Below are positions 54,168-63,100 of a stretch of 64,000 nucleotides of DNA, in pieces. A program made the translations under genes and the position numbers. The notes under the pieces were generated by a model that did no database searches, was not told the DNA's origin, and was given only the letters and a program-made list of their open reading frames with translations. This DNA is from Chloroflexota bacterium (lineage in GTDB: Bacteria > Chloroflexota > Anaerolineae > CG2-30-64-16), in NCBI GenBank assembly GCA_026389845.1, contig JAPLHB010000105.1, positions 62,001 to 126,000 of the forward strand. Direction: 5' to 3'. Each line of letters opens with the position of its first letter. The first letter of the stretch is position 1.

Positions 54168-55484
54168 TCAAGCCGGGTTAAGAGCCCTTTTCACCCGCAA
54201 GCGGAATCCTTCCTGCCCGATGACCACCACCCGCTCGTCGGCGGCAATCGGCCCACCGTCGGCCTCAGCGCGCCATAGCTCGCCGTGTACCAGCACCATG
54301 CCGGCAGGGGTGAGCGGCTGGCGCACCTCGCCCACCTCGCCGATCATTCCCTCCATGCCGGTCGTCGGCCGGCGGCGTTGGGCCGCAAGGGCCTTGCCGA
54401 TGGCGAAGGCGAAGAAACCGCCGGTCGCCAGCGCCAGGGCGATGATCGTCGCCCACGGTACATCCAGTTCCGCAGTGTTGAAAAGCATATAGGCTCCAAA
54501 GATAAAGCTCACAATCCCACCGATAGTCAGTGCGCCGTGGGTCGGCGCTTTGATGTCCAGCACGAACAGCACGAACGCGATGCCGACGAACCCCAGCCCG
54601 ACCCAGTTCGCCTCCAACTGGCCCAGGGCATAGAGCGCCATCAGCAAACACACCACGCCAATCACGCCGGAAACGTAGCCGCCGGGGCTGGATAGCTCGA
54701 ACAAGATCGCGTTCAGCCCGATGGTCAGCAAGATCGCGGCTAGGGTCGGATTGGTGATCGTGTTCAGGAAGCCCTGGATGGGACTGAGCGGCGTCTGCTC
54801 GATAGGCTGATCACGAAGCTGGAGCTTAATCTCCTTGCCCGCGACCGTCACCGTCTTTCCATCCAACTGGCGCAACAGATCGGGCACGTCCTGCGCCACG
54901 GCGTCAATCACGCCCAGCGCCAGCGCCTCGTCGGCCGTGGCTGCGGCGGCCTCGGCGACCGCCTTCTCGGCCCAGGCGACGGCCTTGTCGCCCCGGCGGG
55001 CGGCCAGGTTCTTGATGTCGGCGACCAGGACGTTCGTCTCCTTGGCCTTGATCGTCTCTGGCAGGTCGGCGCCCTCGCTGCCCACCGGGCTGGCTGCGCC
55101 GATACTGCTGCCGGGCGCCATGCCGGCCAGGTGGCCCGCCAGGGTGATAAACGTGCCGGCCGACGCCGCGTGTGCCCCGCGCGGGGCCACGTAGACGATC
55201 ACCGGCACGGTTGCGCTGGTCATGCGCTGTGTGATCTGCTTGGTGATGTCCACCGAGCCGCCGGGCGTGTCCAATTGGAGCACTACGGCCGCCGCGCCGC
55301 TCGCCTCGGCGTCGCTGATCGTCCGGTCAATGTACTCGGCCAGGATCGGCGTCACCGGCCCCTTGAAGACCGCCAGCTTGATCGCGCCCGGCGCCTGCGC
55401 GTTCGCCTGTCCCGCGATCAACACGGCCGCCAGCAACGCCAGTAGCCAGAGGTTCAGTTTGACCCGTGTGTTTCGTCGTCTCAT
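54168..55484 (-). CDS. NfeD-type membrane serine protease (long form)
   Basis: 438 residues. Signal peptide (about 10-30); ClpP-class protease domain (about 33-250) with 'VVLQLDTPGGSVDITKQITQ' near 65 and the catalytic Ser in 'GAHAASAGTFITLAGHLAG' near 103; catalytic Lys candidate in 'NLAARRGDKAVAWAEKAV'. Four helices follow (about 270-390) and an OB-like NfeD C-domain ('GMIGEVGEVRQPLTPAGMVL'). Long NfeD proteins usually pair with a stomatin/flotillin gene; none is here. Start 55484 has AAGGAGAG upstream. Membrane protein quality control is the accepted role. Confidence 0.88.
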   Translation of the reverse strand: MRRRNTRVKLNLWLLALLAAVLIAGQANAQAPGAIKLAVFKGPVTPILAEYIDRTISDAEASGAAAVVLQLDTPGGSVDITKQITQRMTSATVPVIVYVAPRGAHAASAGTFITLAGHLAGMAPGSSIGAASPVGSEGADLPETIKAKETNVLVADIKNLAARRGDKAVAWAEKAVAEAAAATADEALALGVIDAVAQDVPDLLRQLDGKTVTVAGKEIKLQLRDQPIEQTPLSPIQGFLNTITNPTLAAILLTIGLNAILFELSSPGGYVSGVIGVVCLLMALYALGQLEANWVGLGFVGIAFVLFVLDIKAPTHGALTIGGIVSFIFGAYMLFNTAELDVPWATIIALALATGGFFAFAIGKALAAQRRRPTTGMEGMIGEVGEVRQPLTPAGMVLVHGELWRAEADGGPIAADERVVVIGQEGFRLRVKRALNPA

Positions 55485-55501
55485 CTCACACTCTCCTTGA
55501 C

Positions 55502-55597
55502 GTGACAAGGTGACAAAGTGACAAGGTGAAGGGGTGACAAGGTGATCGCTGCAAATGCGGCGCTCTGTCACCGAGTCACCTTGTCACTTTGTCATCG
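55502..55597. repeat. Octamer repeats forming a 19-base inverted repeat
   Basis: GACAAGGT/GACAAAGT/GACAAGGT eight-base units, then the inverted TCACCTTGTCACTTTGTCA matching TGACAAAGTGACAAGGTGA. It fills the gap between the nfeD start and the stop of the PEBP gene and can fold as a hairpin. Confidence 0.75.
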
Positions 55598-56158
55598 CTT
55601 GTATCGTCCCATGAGTTGCGCCTCCGCTACCACGTGCCCCTTCATCGCCGTTTGCACGTCTTTAGCGGTGGCGTTGTTGCCCAGGTTGAGTTGACCGTCC
55701 AGCGCGTACAGCTTGAAGAAATAGCGGTGCGTGCCGGAGGGCGGACAGGGACCACCGTAGCCGATTTTGCGCCAACTGTTCGTCCCGTGTGTGCCGCCGA
55801 TCTTCGGCGCTTTGTCCGGCAGCACGGCTTCCGGCAGACCGGTCAACGCTGGCGGCAGGTTAAAGAGCACCCAATGCACCCACGTGCCCGCGGGTGCGTC
55901 CGGGTCATCGCAGATCAGCGCCAGCGACTTCGCGGCAGTCGGCACGTCACTCCACGCCAGCGGCGGCGAGGCGTCGTTGCCGTCGCAGGTGTACTTCCCG
56001 GGGATCATGCCTCCTTCGGTGAAGGCAGAGCTGGTGAGCTTCATCGTCATACCTCCTGGTTGCGAAGCCGGGGTTGGCGGCGCCGCGGGCTGCGGCGCAG
56101 TGGTGCAGGCGGCGAGCAGGGCCAATCCGCAGAGCAAGACACCCGTCATCCATCGCAT
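55592..56158 (-). CDS. YbhB/YbcL-family (PEBP-like) lipoprotein
   Basis: 188 residues from ATG 56158. Lipobox LLAAC (Cys18), a Pro-rich linker and a PEBP fold: 'FTEGGMIPGKYTCDGNDASP' near 47, 'ALICDDPDAPAGTWVHWVLF' near 82 (ligand pocket DPDAP..W.HW) and 'NSWRKIGYGGPCPPSGTHRY' near 125. The family is described as Raf-kinase-inhibitor-like; in bacteria the role is unclear. AGGAG precedes the ATG. It sits directly after a 22-codon ORF that follows the DNA methyltransferase. Confidence 0.88.
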   Translation of the reverse strand: MRWMTGVLLCGLALLAACTTAPQPAAPPTPASQPGGMTMKLTSSAFTEGGMIPGKYTCDGNDASPPLAWSDVPTAAKSLALICDDPDAPAGTWVHWVLFNLPPALTGLPEAVLPDKAPKIGGTHGTNSWRKIGYGGPCPPSGTHRYFFKLYALDGQLNLGNNATAKDVQTAMKGHVVAEAQLMGRYKR

Positions 56159-56179
56159 CTTATCATACTCCTGCTCCAA

Positions 56180-56248
56180 TTACTCGTGGGTAAGCACCCA
56201 CAAATCTCGGACGCTCTCTTGCAGATCGCCAAGTGTTACTTGCGTCAT
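56180..56248 (-). CDS. 22-residue ORF overlapping the methyltransferase stop
   Basis: Too short for the track. ATG overlaps the methyltransferase stop (ATGA), giving 'MTQVTLGDLQESVRDLWVLT' and HE, stop. In restriction-modification loci an endonuclease often starts exactly like this, so it may be the beginning of a lost endonuclease gene. Could equally be meaningless. Confidence 0.3.
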   Translation of the reverse strand: MTQVTLGDLQESVRDLWVLTHE

Positions 56249-57234
56249 CGGATGGATTTCCTCCGTTCCGCGTTTTGCAGGTCATACTCGATCCACTTCT
56301 CCACCGACCAGTCCTCGACCAATTCGATACGCTCCGTCGCCCACCGGCAATACTCCGGGGAGACATCGCAGCCCTGCCATTTGCGCTTGAGTTGCTCTGC
56401 AACCACCGCGGTCGTACCGGAACCGAGAAACGGGTCAATCACCAGGTCGCCAGGGTTGGAGGACGCCAAAACGATTTTTCGCACCAACTCCTCGGGCTTC
56501 TGGGTCGGGTGCGGCGTCTTTTCATGCATCCCGTTGCACGTCGTTGGGATTTCGATGACGTCCTTCGGCTTGGCGCCTTTGGGGTTGGGCTGCCAGAGCC
56601 GCCCGCCGCCGTTTCCCTTGCCGTACTGGCTGGTCTCGGCCTGCGGGTGCTCCGGGTACTTCAAGGTGTGATCGCCGTAAGGGATGCGCACGTCGTCCGT
56701 GTTAAACGCAAACTCCCGACTCTTGCGGAAGTGCAGGATGCTCTCGTGCGAACGCCCCCAGTCGTTACCCAAGTTGGCCTTATTTTTGTAGTGCCAGACC
56801 AGCCAACGACAGCCCTGGAAAAATCGTGACGCCGGTAGCCTCAAGTCCGCCAGGATTTCGGAGAAGCCGCAGATGTAAAGCGTACCGGTTGGCTTCAACA
56901 CCCGCGCTGCTTGCTCGATCCACTGCAACGACCATTCGACGTATTGCTGCTGCGACTCGAAGGTATCCCACTCGGCCTTGCCGATGTTGTACGGCGGATC
57001 GGCAAAGACGAGATCAGCGGACCCGGCGGGCAATGAGCGCAGCCAGGCGACGGCGTCCCCTGTCCAGATTTTCCCGTTCGGATGCGAGTAGAAAAGGGCT
57101 AGCGTCTTTGGATCTGACCGCGTCGCGTCGAGGTCAGCATACGCGCCTTTGAGCATCGGCTGGCCGAAGAAGGTTGGAACTTCTGTGTTGCGAGCGAAAG
57201 CGACAGATGGCTCGCGGACTGCCTGTGTCGTCAT
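56245..57234 (-). CDS. Beta-class site-specific DNA methyltransferase
   Basis: 329 residues. Motif IV 'LVFADPPYNIGKAEWDTFES' near 79 (DPPY, typical of adenine-N6 enzymes) and SAM motif 'PGDLVIDPFLGSGTTAVVAE' near 273, the beta-class order. 'GRSHESILHFRKSREFAFN' near 170 is in the target-recognition part. There is no intact endonuclease beside it, so it may act as an orphan methyltransferase or have lost its partner. Codon use looks less GC-rich than that of nadE but not as low as the island at 24.6 kb. Confidence 0.87.
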   Translation of the reverse strand: MTTQAVREPSVAFARNTEVPTFFGQPMLKGAYADLDATRSDPKTLALFYSHPNGKIWTGDAVAWLRSLPAGSADLVFADPPYNIGKAEWDTFESQQQYVEWSLQWIEQAARVLKPTGTLYICGFSEILADLRLPASRFFQGCRWLVWHYKNKANLGNDWGRSHESILHFRKSREFAFNTDDVRIPYGDHTLKYPEHPQAETSQYGKGNGGGRLWQPNPKGAKPKDVIEIPTTCNGMHEKTPHPTQKPEELVRKIVLASSNPGDLVIDPFLGSGTTAVVAEQLKRKWQGCDVSPEYCRWATERIELVEDWSVEKWIEYDLQNAERRKSIR

Positions 57235-57262
57235 CAGTGGGTCACTTTGGGCCAGAATTGTC

Positions 57263-58909
57263 TCACGCGCGATATTTCGCGGCCACCGGCATCCGCCGCC
57301 CCATGCCGAACGCCTTCGAGGTGACTTTCAGCCCTGGCGCGGCCTGCCAGCGTTTGTATTCGTTGCGGTCTACCGTGCGCAGCACCCAGGCCACCGTCTG
57401 TGGCTCGAAGCCCGCGGCCACGATGTCGGCCTTCGAGCGCCCTTCGTCCACGTAGAGCTTCAGGATGCCGTCCAGCACGTCGTAGGGCGGCAACGTGTCC
57501 TGGTCGGTCTGGTTCGGCCGCAGCTCGGCCGAGGGAGCTTTGGTCAGGCAGACGTCGGGGATGATCTCGCCATTCCGGTTGATGTATCGCGCCACTTCGT
57601 AGACCATCGTCTTCGGCACGTCCGCGATGACGGCCAGGCCGCCGCTCATGTCGCCGTAGAGGGTGCAATAGCCCACGGCCAACTCGCTCTTGTTGCCCGT
57701 AGTCAACACCAGGTAGCCGAATTTGTTAGAGAGCGCCATCAGATAGTTGCCGCGGATGCGGGCCTGGATGTTTTCCTCGGCCACATCGGCCGGCCGGCCC
57801 TCGAAGAAGGGCATCAGCACATCCAGGTAAGCCGCATGGACTCCGCCGATCGGAATCGCCAGGAAACGGATGCCGAGGTTCGCAGCCAACTGCCGCGAAT
57901 CCGCCACGCTGCCCTCCGACGAGAAGCTGGACGGCATGGTCACGCCCAGCACGTTCTCGCGCCCCAACGCGGCCACGGCCAGCGCGCAGACCACGGCCGA
58001 GTCAATCCCGCCGGAGAGGCCCAGCACTACTTGGCGGAAGCCGGTCTTGCGCGTATAATCTCTGATCCCTAATAGCAGCGCTTCGTAAACTGATTTGATG
58101 AGCGGCTGGGGCGCATATCCGTTTCCGGCCGCTGGCGCGTCGGTCTCCACGGTTTCGACATGTTCCGTAAACGTCGGGAAGACGCTCACCGGCCGGCCCT
58201 GACGGTCACAGAACAGCGTGCAGCCATCGAAGATTAGTTCGTCGTTGGCCCCCACCTGATTGACGAAGATGAACGGCACGCCGTGCTTGCGAGCGTGATG
58301 GCTCACCAGGCGGTAGCGGATCGGTTCCTTGCCGGCCCAGAACGGCGACGCCGCGATGTTGACCATCAGCGTCGCGCCTGCGGCCGCCAGGGTTGCGATC
58401 GGGTCAGTGTCGTACAGCCGCCGCGGCCACAGCTCGGGATCGTTCCAGGCGTCCTCGCAAATACTAATACCTAATACCTGATCTCGGAAGGGGACAACAT
58501 TGATCTGAGTAGCTGGGGCGAAGTACCGCGCTTCGTCGAACACGTCGTAGGTGGGCAGCAGCGACTTGTTCTGGCGGAACAGGAGCCGGCCGTTCTCGAT
58601 CAGCAGCGCGGTGTTGTTCAGACCGTTGCCCACGGGCCGGTCGGCCGGCAGCGGCGCGCCCGCGATGATACCGACGCGGGGGAAGCGCCGGGAGAGGACG
58701 AGCAGCTTCTCGACCGCCTCCTGCGCCTGGGCGATGAACCACGCCCGCTCCAGCAGATCGCGGGGCGGATAGCCAGTCAGGAAGAGTTCCGGGAAGACGA
58801 CCAGGTCGGGACGCTCCGCCGCGACTGCGGCCAGCGTCTCCTCGATCTTCGCCAGGTTGCCGGCGAAATCGCCGATGATGGGGTTGCGTTGGGCGAGTGT
58901 GACACGCAT
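57263..58909 (-). CDS. nadE: Glutamine-dependent NAD+ synthetase
   Basis: 548 residues. The N-terminal nitrilase/glutaminase domain has the Glu-Lys-Cys triad in 'LVVFPELFLTGYPPRDL' near 37, 'FRQNKSLLPTYDVFDEARYF' near 110 and 'VLGISICEDAWNDPELWP' near 143. The C-terminal synthetase domain has the P-loop 'VVLGLSGGIDSAVVCALAVA' near 293 and 'GNKSELAVGYCTLYGDMSGG' near 403. It makes NAD+ from deamido-NAD+, ATP and glutamine. ATG 58909 begins the domain. Complete gene, host-like codon use, divergent from the NYN-HEAT gene. Confidence 0.95.
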   Translation of the reverse strand: MRVTLAQRNPIIGDFAGNLAKIEETLAAVAAERPDLVVFPELFLTGYPPRDLLERAWFIAQAQEAVEKLLVLSRRFPRVGIIAGAPLPADRPVGNGLNNTALLIENGRLLFRQNKSLLPTYDVFDEARYFAPATQINVVPFRDQVLGISICEDAWNDPELWPRRLYDTDPIATLAAAGATLMVNIAASPFWAGKEPIRYRLVSHHARKHGVPFIFVNQVGANDELIFDGCTLFCDRQGRPVSVFPTFTEHVETVETDAPAAGNGYAPQPLIKSVYEALLLGIRDYTRKTGFRQVVLGLSGGIDSAVVCALAVAALGRENVLGVTMPSSFSSEGSVADSRQLAANLGIRFLAIPIGGVHAAYLDVLMPFFEGRPADVAEENIQARIRGNYLMALSNKFGYLVLTTGNKSELAVGYCTLYGDMSGGLAVIADVPKTMVYEVARYINRNGEIIPDVCLTKAPSAELRPNQTDQDTLPPYDVLDGILKLYVDEGRSKADIVAAGFEPQTVAWVLRTVDRNEYKRWQAAPGLKVTSKAFGMGRRMPVAAKYRA

Positions 58910-59063
58910 GGGAATGGCAGCTCCGATAAGAGATCAAGTCGGTGGCAAGACGTAAGATTTCCGTCATTGATTTCCCTCTCATCATAGCATACACTGTGCG
59001 CGGCGTCAACGCGTTCCCACACAGCACGCAGCACGCCACACGACCGCGGAAGCGAGTACCTCC

Positions 59064-59981
59064 ATGAGTCTCATCATAGATGGCCACAATCTGATCGGCG
59101 TCATGCCGGACATTCGGCTGGGCGACCGCGACGACGAGCTGCGGTTGCTCATCGCCCTGCGCGCCTACCGCGCCCGCGCCGGCGGCCAACCGATGATCGT
59201 CTTTTTCGACAGCGGCGACCCTTCGATGCGCCCAGGGCAAGCTATGCCGGCCAGTACCCCTGATCTTTCCACGCCCGGTGTGCAGGTGCGTTTTTCGGCC
59301 CCTGGCGAGATCGCCGATGACGCTATCGTTGCCTATCTGCAAAGCCGCGCGCAACCCGGCCAATACGCTGTCGTGACCAACGACCAGGAGCTATCCTGGC
59401 GCGCTCGTAGCGCCGGGGCCAGTGTGATCCGCGCCAGCGACTTCGTCGCCAGGCTCATCCCGCCGCGCGCGCCGGCGCCCAAGCCGGATGCGCCGGCCCT
59501 CGATCCGCACGATCCAGCCTTTGCCGATATTTACCGGGGCTTTATCGAAGCGGAGAAGGGGCGCGGACGCCCCCGAGGCCAACCGGCCGCCGGGGACGCG
59601 GCGTTATGGATTGAGAGACTGTACGGGGACGACGTGGAGCAGGCGCAACAGGCCGCGCGCTGGCTCGGTCAATTCGGCGGGCCGGATGCGTTGGACGATT
59701 TGCGCAACGCGCTGACGCATCCGGACGTGCGGGTGCGGGCCGCAGCGTTGCTGGCAATGGGCGCCCTGGGCAATCGCGCGGCCCTGTCCGATCTGCGCGA
59801 CCGGCTCGCTCATGACCCCGGCAGCATGGCCCGCGAGGCCGCCGCCCAAAGCCTGGGCCGTCTTGGCGACCGCGCCGCGGAATTCGCGCTGGAAGCCGCC
59901 GCCAAAAACGACCCGAAGGGCAAAGTCCGCAGAGCGGCTCAGGCGGCGCTGGCGGAGATCCGGGCCAGGAGGGGGAATTAA
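59064..59981 (+). CDS. NYN/YacP-like PIN-fold domain fused to HEAT repeats
   Basis: 305 residues. The NYN (YacP-like RNase) domain covers 1-135: 'LIIDGHNLIGVMPDIRLGDR' at the start, 'ADDAIVAYLQSRAQPGQYAV' near 92 and 'VVTNDQELSWRARSAGASVI' near 112. These are the acidic residues of a PIN-like nuclease. The C-terminal 120 residues are HEAT repeats ('DVRVRAAALLAMGALGNRAA', 'SMAREAAAQSLGRLGDRAAE'). YacP/Rae1 cuts mRNA on the ribosome; the HEAT part probably binds a partner. A weak site precedes ATG 59064. Confidence 0.82.
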   Translation: MSLIIDGHNLIGVMPDIRLGDRDDELRLLIALRAYRARAGGQPMIVFFDSGDPSMRPGQAMPASTPDLSTPGVQVRFSAPGEIADDAIVAYLQSRAQPGQYAVVTNDQELSWRARSAGASVIRASDFVARLIPPRAPAPKPDAPALDPHDPAFADIYRGFIEAEKGRGRPRGQPAAGDAALWIERLYGDDVEQAQQAARWLGQFGGPDALDDLRNALTHPDVRVRAAALLAMGALGNRAALSDLRDRLAHDPGSMAREAAAQSLGRLGDRAAEFALEAAAKNDPKGKVRRAAQAALAEIRARRGN

Positions 59982-59984
59982 GGG

Positions 59985-60018
59985 AACTGAGGGAGATGAG
60001 GGAACTGAGGGGAGCTTT
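59985..60018 (+). repeat. Nonamer repeat GGGAACTGA
   Basis: GGGAACTGA, GGGAGATGA, GGGAACTGA, GGGG: nine-base units directly after the NYN-HEAT stop. Confidence 0.6.
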
Positions 60019-60037
60019 AGGGAATTCATTTCCTCCT

Positions 60038-60110
60038 ACGTACCACGTACCACGTACCACGTACCACGTACCACGTACCACGTACCACGTACCACGTACC
60101 ACGTACCACG
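60038..60110 (+). repeat. Perfect tandem array of the heptad ACGTACC
   Basis: Ten perfect copies plus three bases of ACGTACC, followed by degenerate ACGTTTT/GCGTTTT units to about 60130. It is the longest and most regular of the heptad arrays in the window, lying 37 bases before the next ATG. Confidence 0.9.
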
Positions 60111-60146
60111 CTTTACGTTTTGCGTTTTGCCCTGTAGTGCGGTAAG

Positions 60147-63100
60147 ATGAACCGAACGCAATATTCTTACTCGTCACTCGTCAGGATCGCTATGCAAACA
60201 CGCCTGAGCCGCATCTGCGACGGGGTCATCGAGGCCGGCTGGCTGGCCGCGCTGGTGGTGACGCCGCTCTTCTTCAACACCTTCTCCAACCGCGTCTTCG
60301 AGCCGGACAAACTGCACTTACTGCGCTCGATCGCCCTGGTCATGGCCGCAGTCTGGATCATCCAACTGCTCGACGTGGGATTGGGCCGGGCCAGCAAGGA
60401 GGGCGGGCTGTGGGCGCACATGCGCAGGACGCCGCTGGTGCTGCCAGCCTTGATTCTGGTCGTCGCCTACCTGGTCAGCACCGCGCTCTCCGTGACCCCG
60501 CGCATCAGCTTCCTCGGTTCCTACGTGCGGATGCAAGGGACGTTCACCTTCCTCAGCTACGTGGCGGTCTTCGCCATGATGCTGACGCATTTGCGCACGC
60601 GCAGCCAGGTCAACCGGCTGATCTACACGGTCGTCATCAGCAGCCTGCCCATCAGCATCTACGCGATCATCCAGCACGTCGGGCTGGATCCACTGCCGTG
60701 GGGCGGCGACGTCAAGGAGCGCGTGGCGGCCAACATGGGCAACGCCATCTTCGTCGCCGCGTACCTCATCATCGCCGTCTTTCTGACCTTGGAGCGGCTG
60801 ATCGAGAGCGTGGCTTCCCTCTTGAGCGAGGAGCAGGGGAGCACCGCCGACGCGCTGCGGGCTGGCGCTTACCTGTTCATTCTGGCCGTGCAGATGATCG
60901 CCATCGTCTTCACCCAGAGCCGCGGGCCGTGGCTGGGGCTGGCGGCTGGGTTTTATGTTTTCCTCATGCTGGGTCTCTTGCTCCTGGGCCGCTGGGTGAC
61001 GGGACAGCGTCGCGCCCCGCGTTGGTTGCGCAGTGTGGTGCGCCCGGCCTGGCTCTTTTTGCTCGGTTTGACGATCGTTGTGCTCGTCTTCATCGGTACC
61101 CTGAATGTGCCGCAAGGGCCGTTCTCCACCAACCTTTGCCAGCAGCGTTACATCGGCCGCGTCTGTACCCTGACGAGTCTCAGCGAAGGCACCAATGCCG
61201 TGCGCGTGCTGATCTGGGAAGGCGCGGTGGACATGATGCTGAAGCCCCATGCGGCTATCGAGTATCCCGACGGCTCGCCGGATACCCTGAACGCCATCCG
61301 GCCGCTGATCGGCTACGGGCCGGAATCCATGTGGGTGGCCTACAACAGCTTTTATCCGCCCGACCTGGCCCACTATGAGGCGCGCAATGCGTCGCCCGAC
61401 CGGTCGCATAACGAGACGTTCGATGCGCTCGTGCGCACCGGCCTGGTGGGACTGCTGGCCCAGCTCTTCCTCTACGGCAGCGTCTTCTACTATGCGCTGC
61501 GCTGGCTGGGGCTGATGCAGGGGCGCGGCCGACGCAACCTATTCCTGGCGCTGCTAATCGGCGGCGCGATCTTGGGCGTGATCATCCCCTGGGTGGCCGA
61601 CCACAGCCTGCGACTGGCGGGCCTGGGCCTACCGGTGGGCTTGATCCTCGGCATGATGCTCTACGTCACCGTGGATTTGCTCTTGACGCCGGCGGTGGCT
61701 CGGTCGGAGACCGGCGAGAGCGAACAGGGAGGGGCGGAGGCTCGGTCGAAGACCGGCCAGAGCGAACGGGGAGGGGCGCTGGCCGGGGGGCGACGGCAAT
61801 TGCTGATCCTGGCCCTCTTGTCGGCTATCGTCGCGCATTTCGTGGAGGTGCACTTCGGCATCGCGATCGCCTCCACCCTGACGCACTTCTGGGCCCTGGC
61901 CGCGCTGCTGGTGGTCGTCGGCATGGGTTGGGTGGATCGGGAGGAGCAGCCGGAACTGGCGCCCGCGCCGACCGCTGTGTCAGCAGGGGCGAAGACTCAC
62001 GCTGCCGCGGCGCGCACCCCTAAGGCCGCCGCGCCGCGGAGTACCCCCCCGGCCTCGGGCCGAAAGGGCGGCCCCGTCAGCCCGGCGCACGCCCGAGCCG
62101 ATCGCCGCGCGGAAGATCATCGCCGCCACGACGGCGCCGGCTCTCGCGTCTCATCGGTCGCATCGCGCCCATCTATGGAGACGCCTATCCGCTCATCCGT
62201 TTCATCCGCTGCTCATCCCTTGCTCTCGCTCCTCCCCTACGCCGGCGTCGGCGCGCTGATCACCCTGGTGCTCACCTGGGATTACCTGGTGAACCAGACC
62301 GGCGCGCAGGACGCGCTGAGTGTCCTGTGGAACGCATTCACCCTGCGCGTTGACAACAACGCCTTCCGGGTCGTCCAATCGCCGATGCTGCTGGTGCTGC
62401 TGATCTTCACCTGGGTCGTGGGCGCGTTGCTGGCCGCGGCCGAGCTTTACCGGCAGCGGCCAGCCGGGCGGTCCTTCCCCTGGATCGGGGCGGCCGGCGT
62501 CTATCTCGGCGCGACGGCCGGCGTCTTCTTTATCTTCGGACTAATCCTGGCTGGGCGGGTGAACCTGGCGAATCTGAAGGGCATGGAGGTCTTTCATCGC
62601 ATCGCCGGGCACGTGGTCGTTTTCGACGTGGCCCTGCTGTTGCTCCTCCTGGCGACCGGTGCGGCGCTCTGGCTGGCCGACAGCCGGCCGCGGCCGTTCC
62701 GCTGGTGGGGCGAGTTGGGCGGGGTGGCCGTGGGCGGCGGCGTGGTGGCGCTGATCCTGGCGCTGCTGATCATCGTCAACGTAAACATCCGTACCGTTCA
62801 GGCCGACACGTATTACAAGCAAGGGCTGGCTTACGAGGGCGCGGGCGCGTGGGAAAGCGCGGTGATTCTCTACCGCGAGGCGGCGAACCTTCAACCCGAG
62901 GAGGATTTCTACTATCTCTTCATAGGCCGCGGTCTGTTGCAGTTCGCCTCGACCGCGTCAGTGGCGACTCCGACCCTGCCGGCCGACCTGAGCAAAGTTG
63001 CCACCAGCGACCTGTTGACCCTCGTCGAACGCGGCCTGCGGGCGCGCGACCGAGAAGACCTGATGCGCGCCAGCTATGCCGCCCTTCTGGCGGCCCAGCG

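Noticed and set aside
54112-54183. Small ORFs between nfeD and the broken dehydrogenase
   Set aside because: Short (14-23 codons) and without similarity or a convincing ribosome site.
58455-58490. AATACCT heptads in nadE as another in-frame insertion
   Set aside because: The repeat codes for the conserved VLGISICEDAW active-site segment, so it is native sequence with repetitive codons.
60038-60110. CRISPR array
   Set aside because: The repeats are seven bases with no spacers; it is a simple tandem array.
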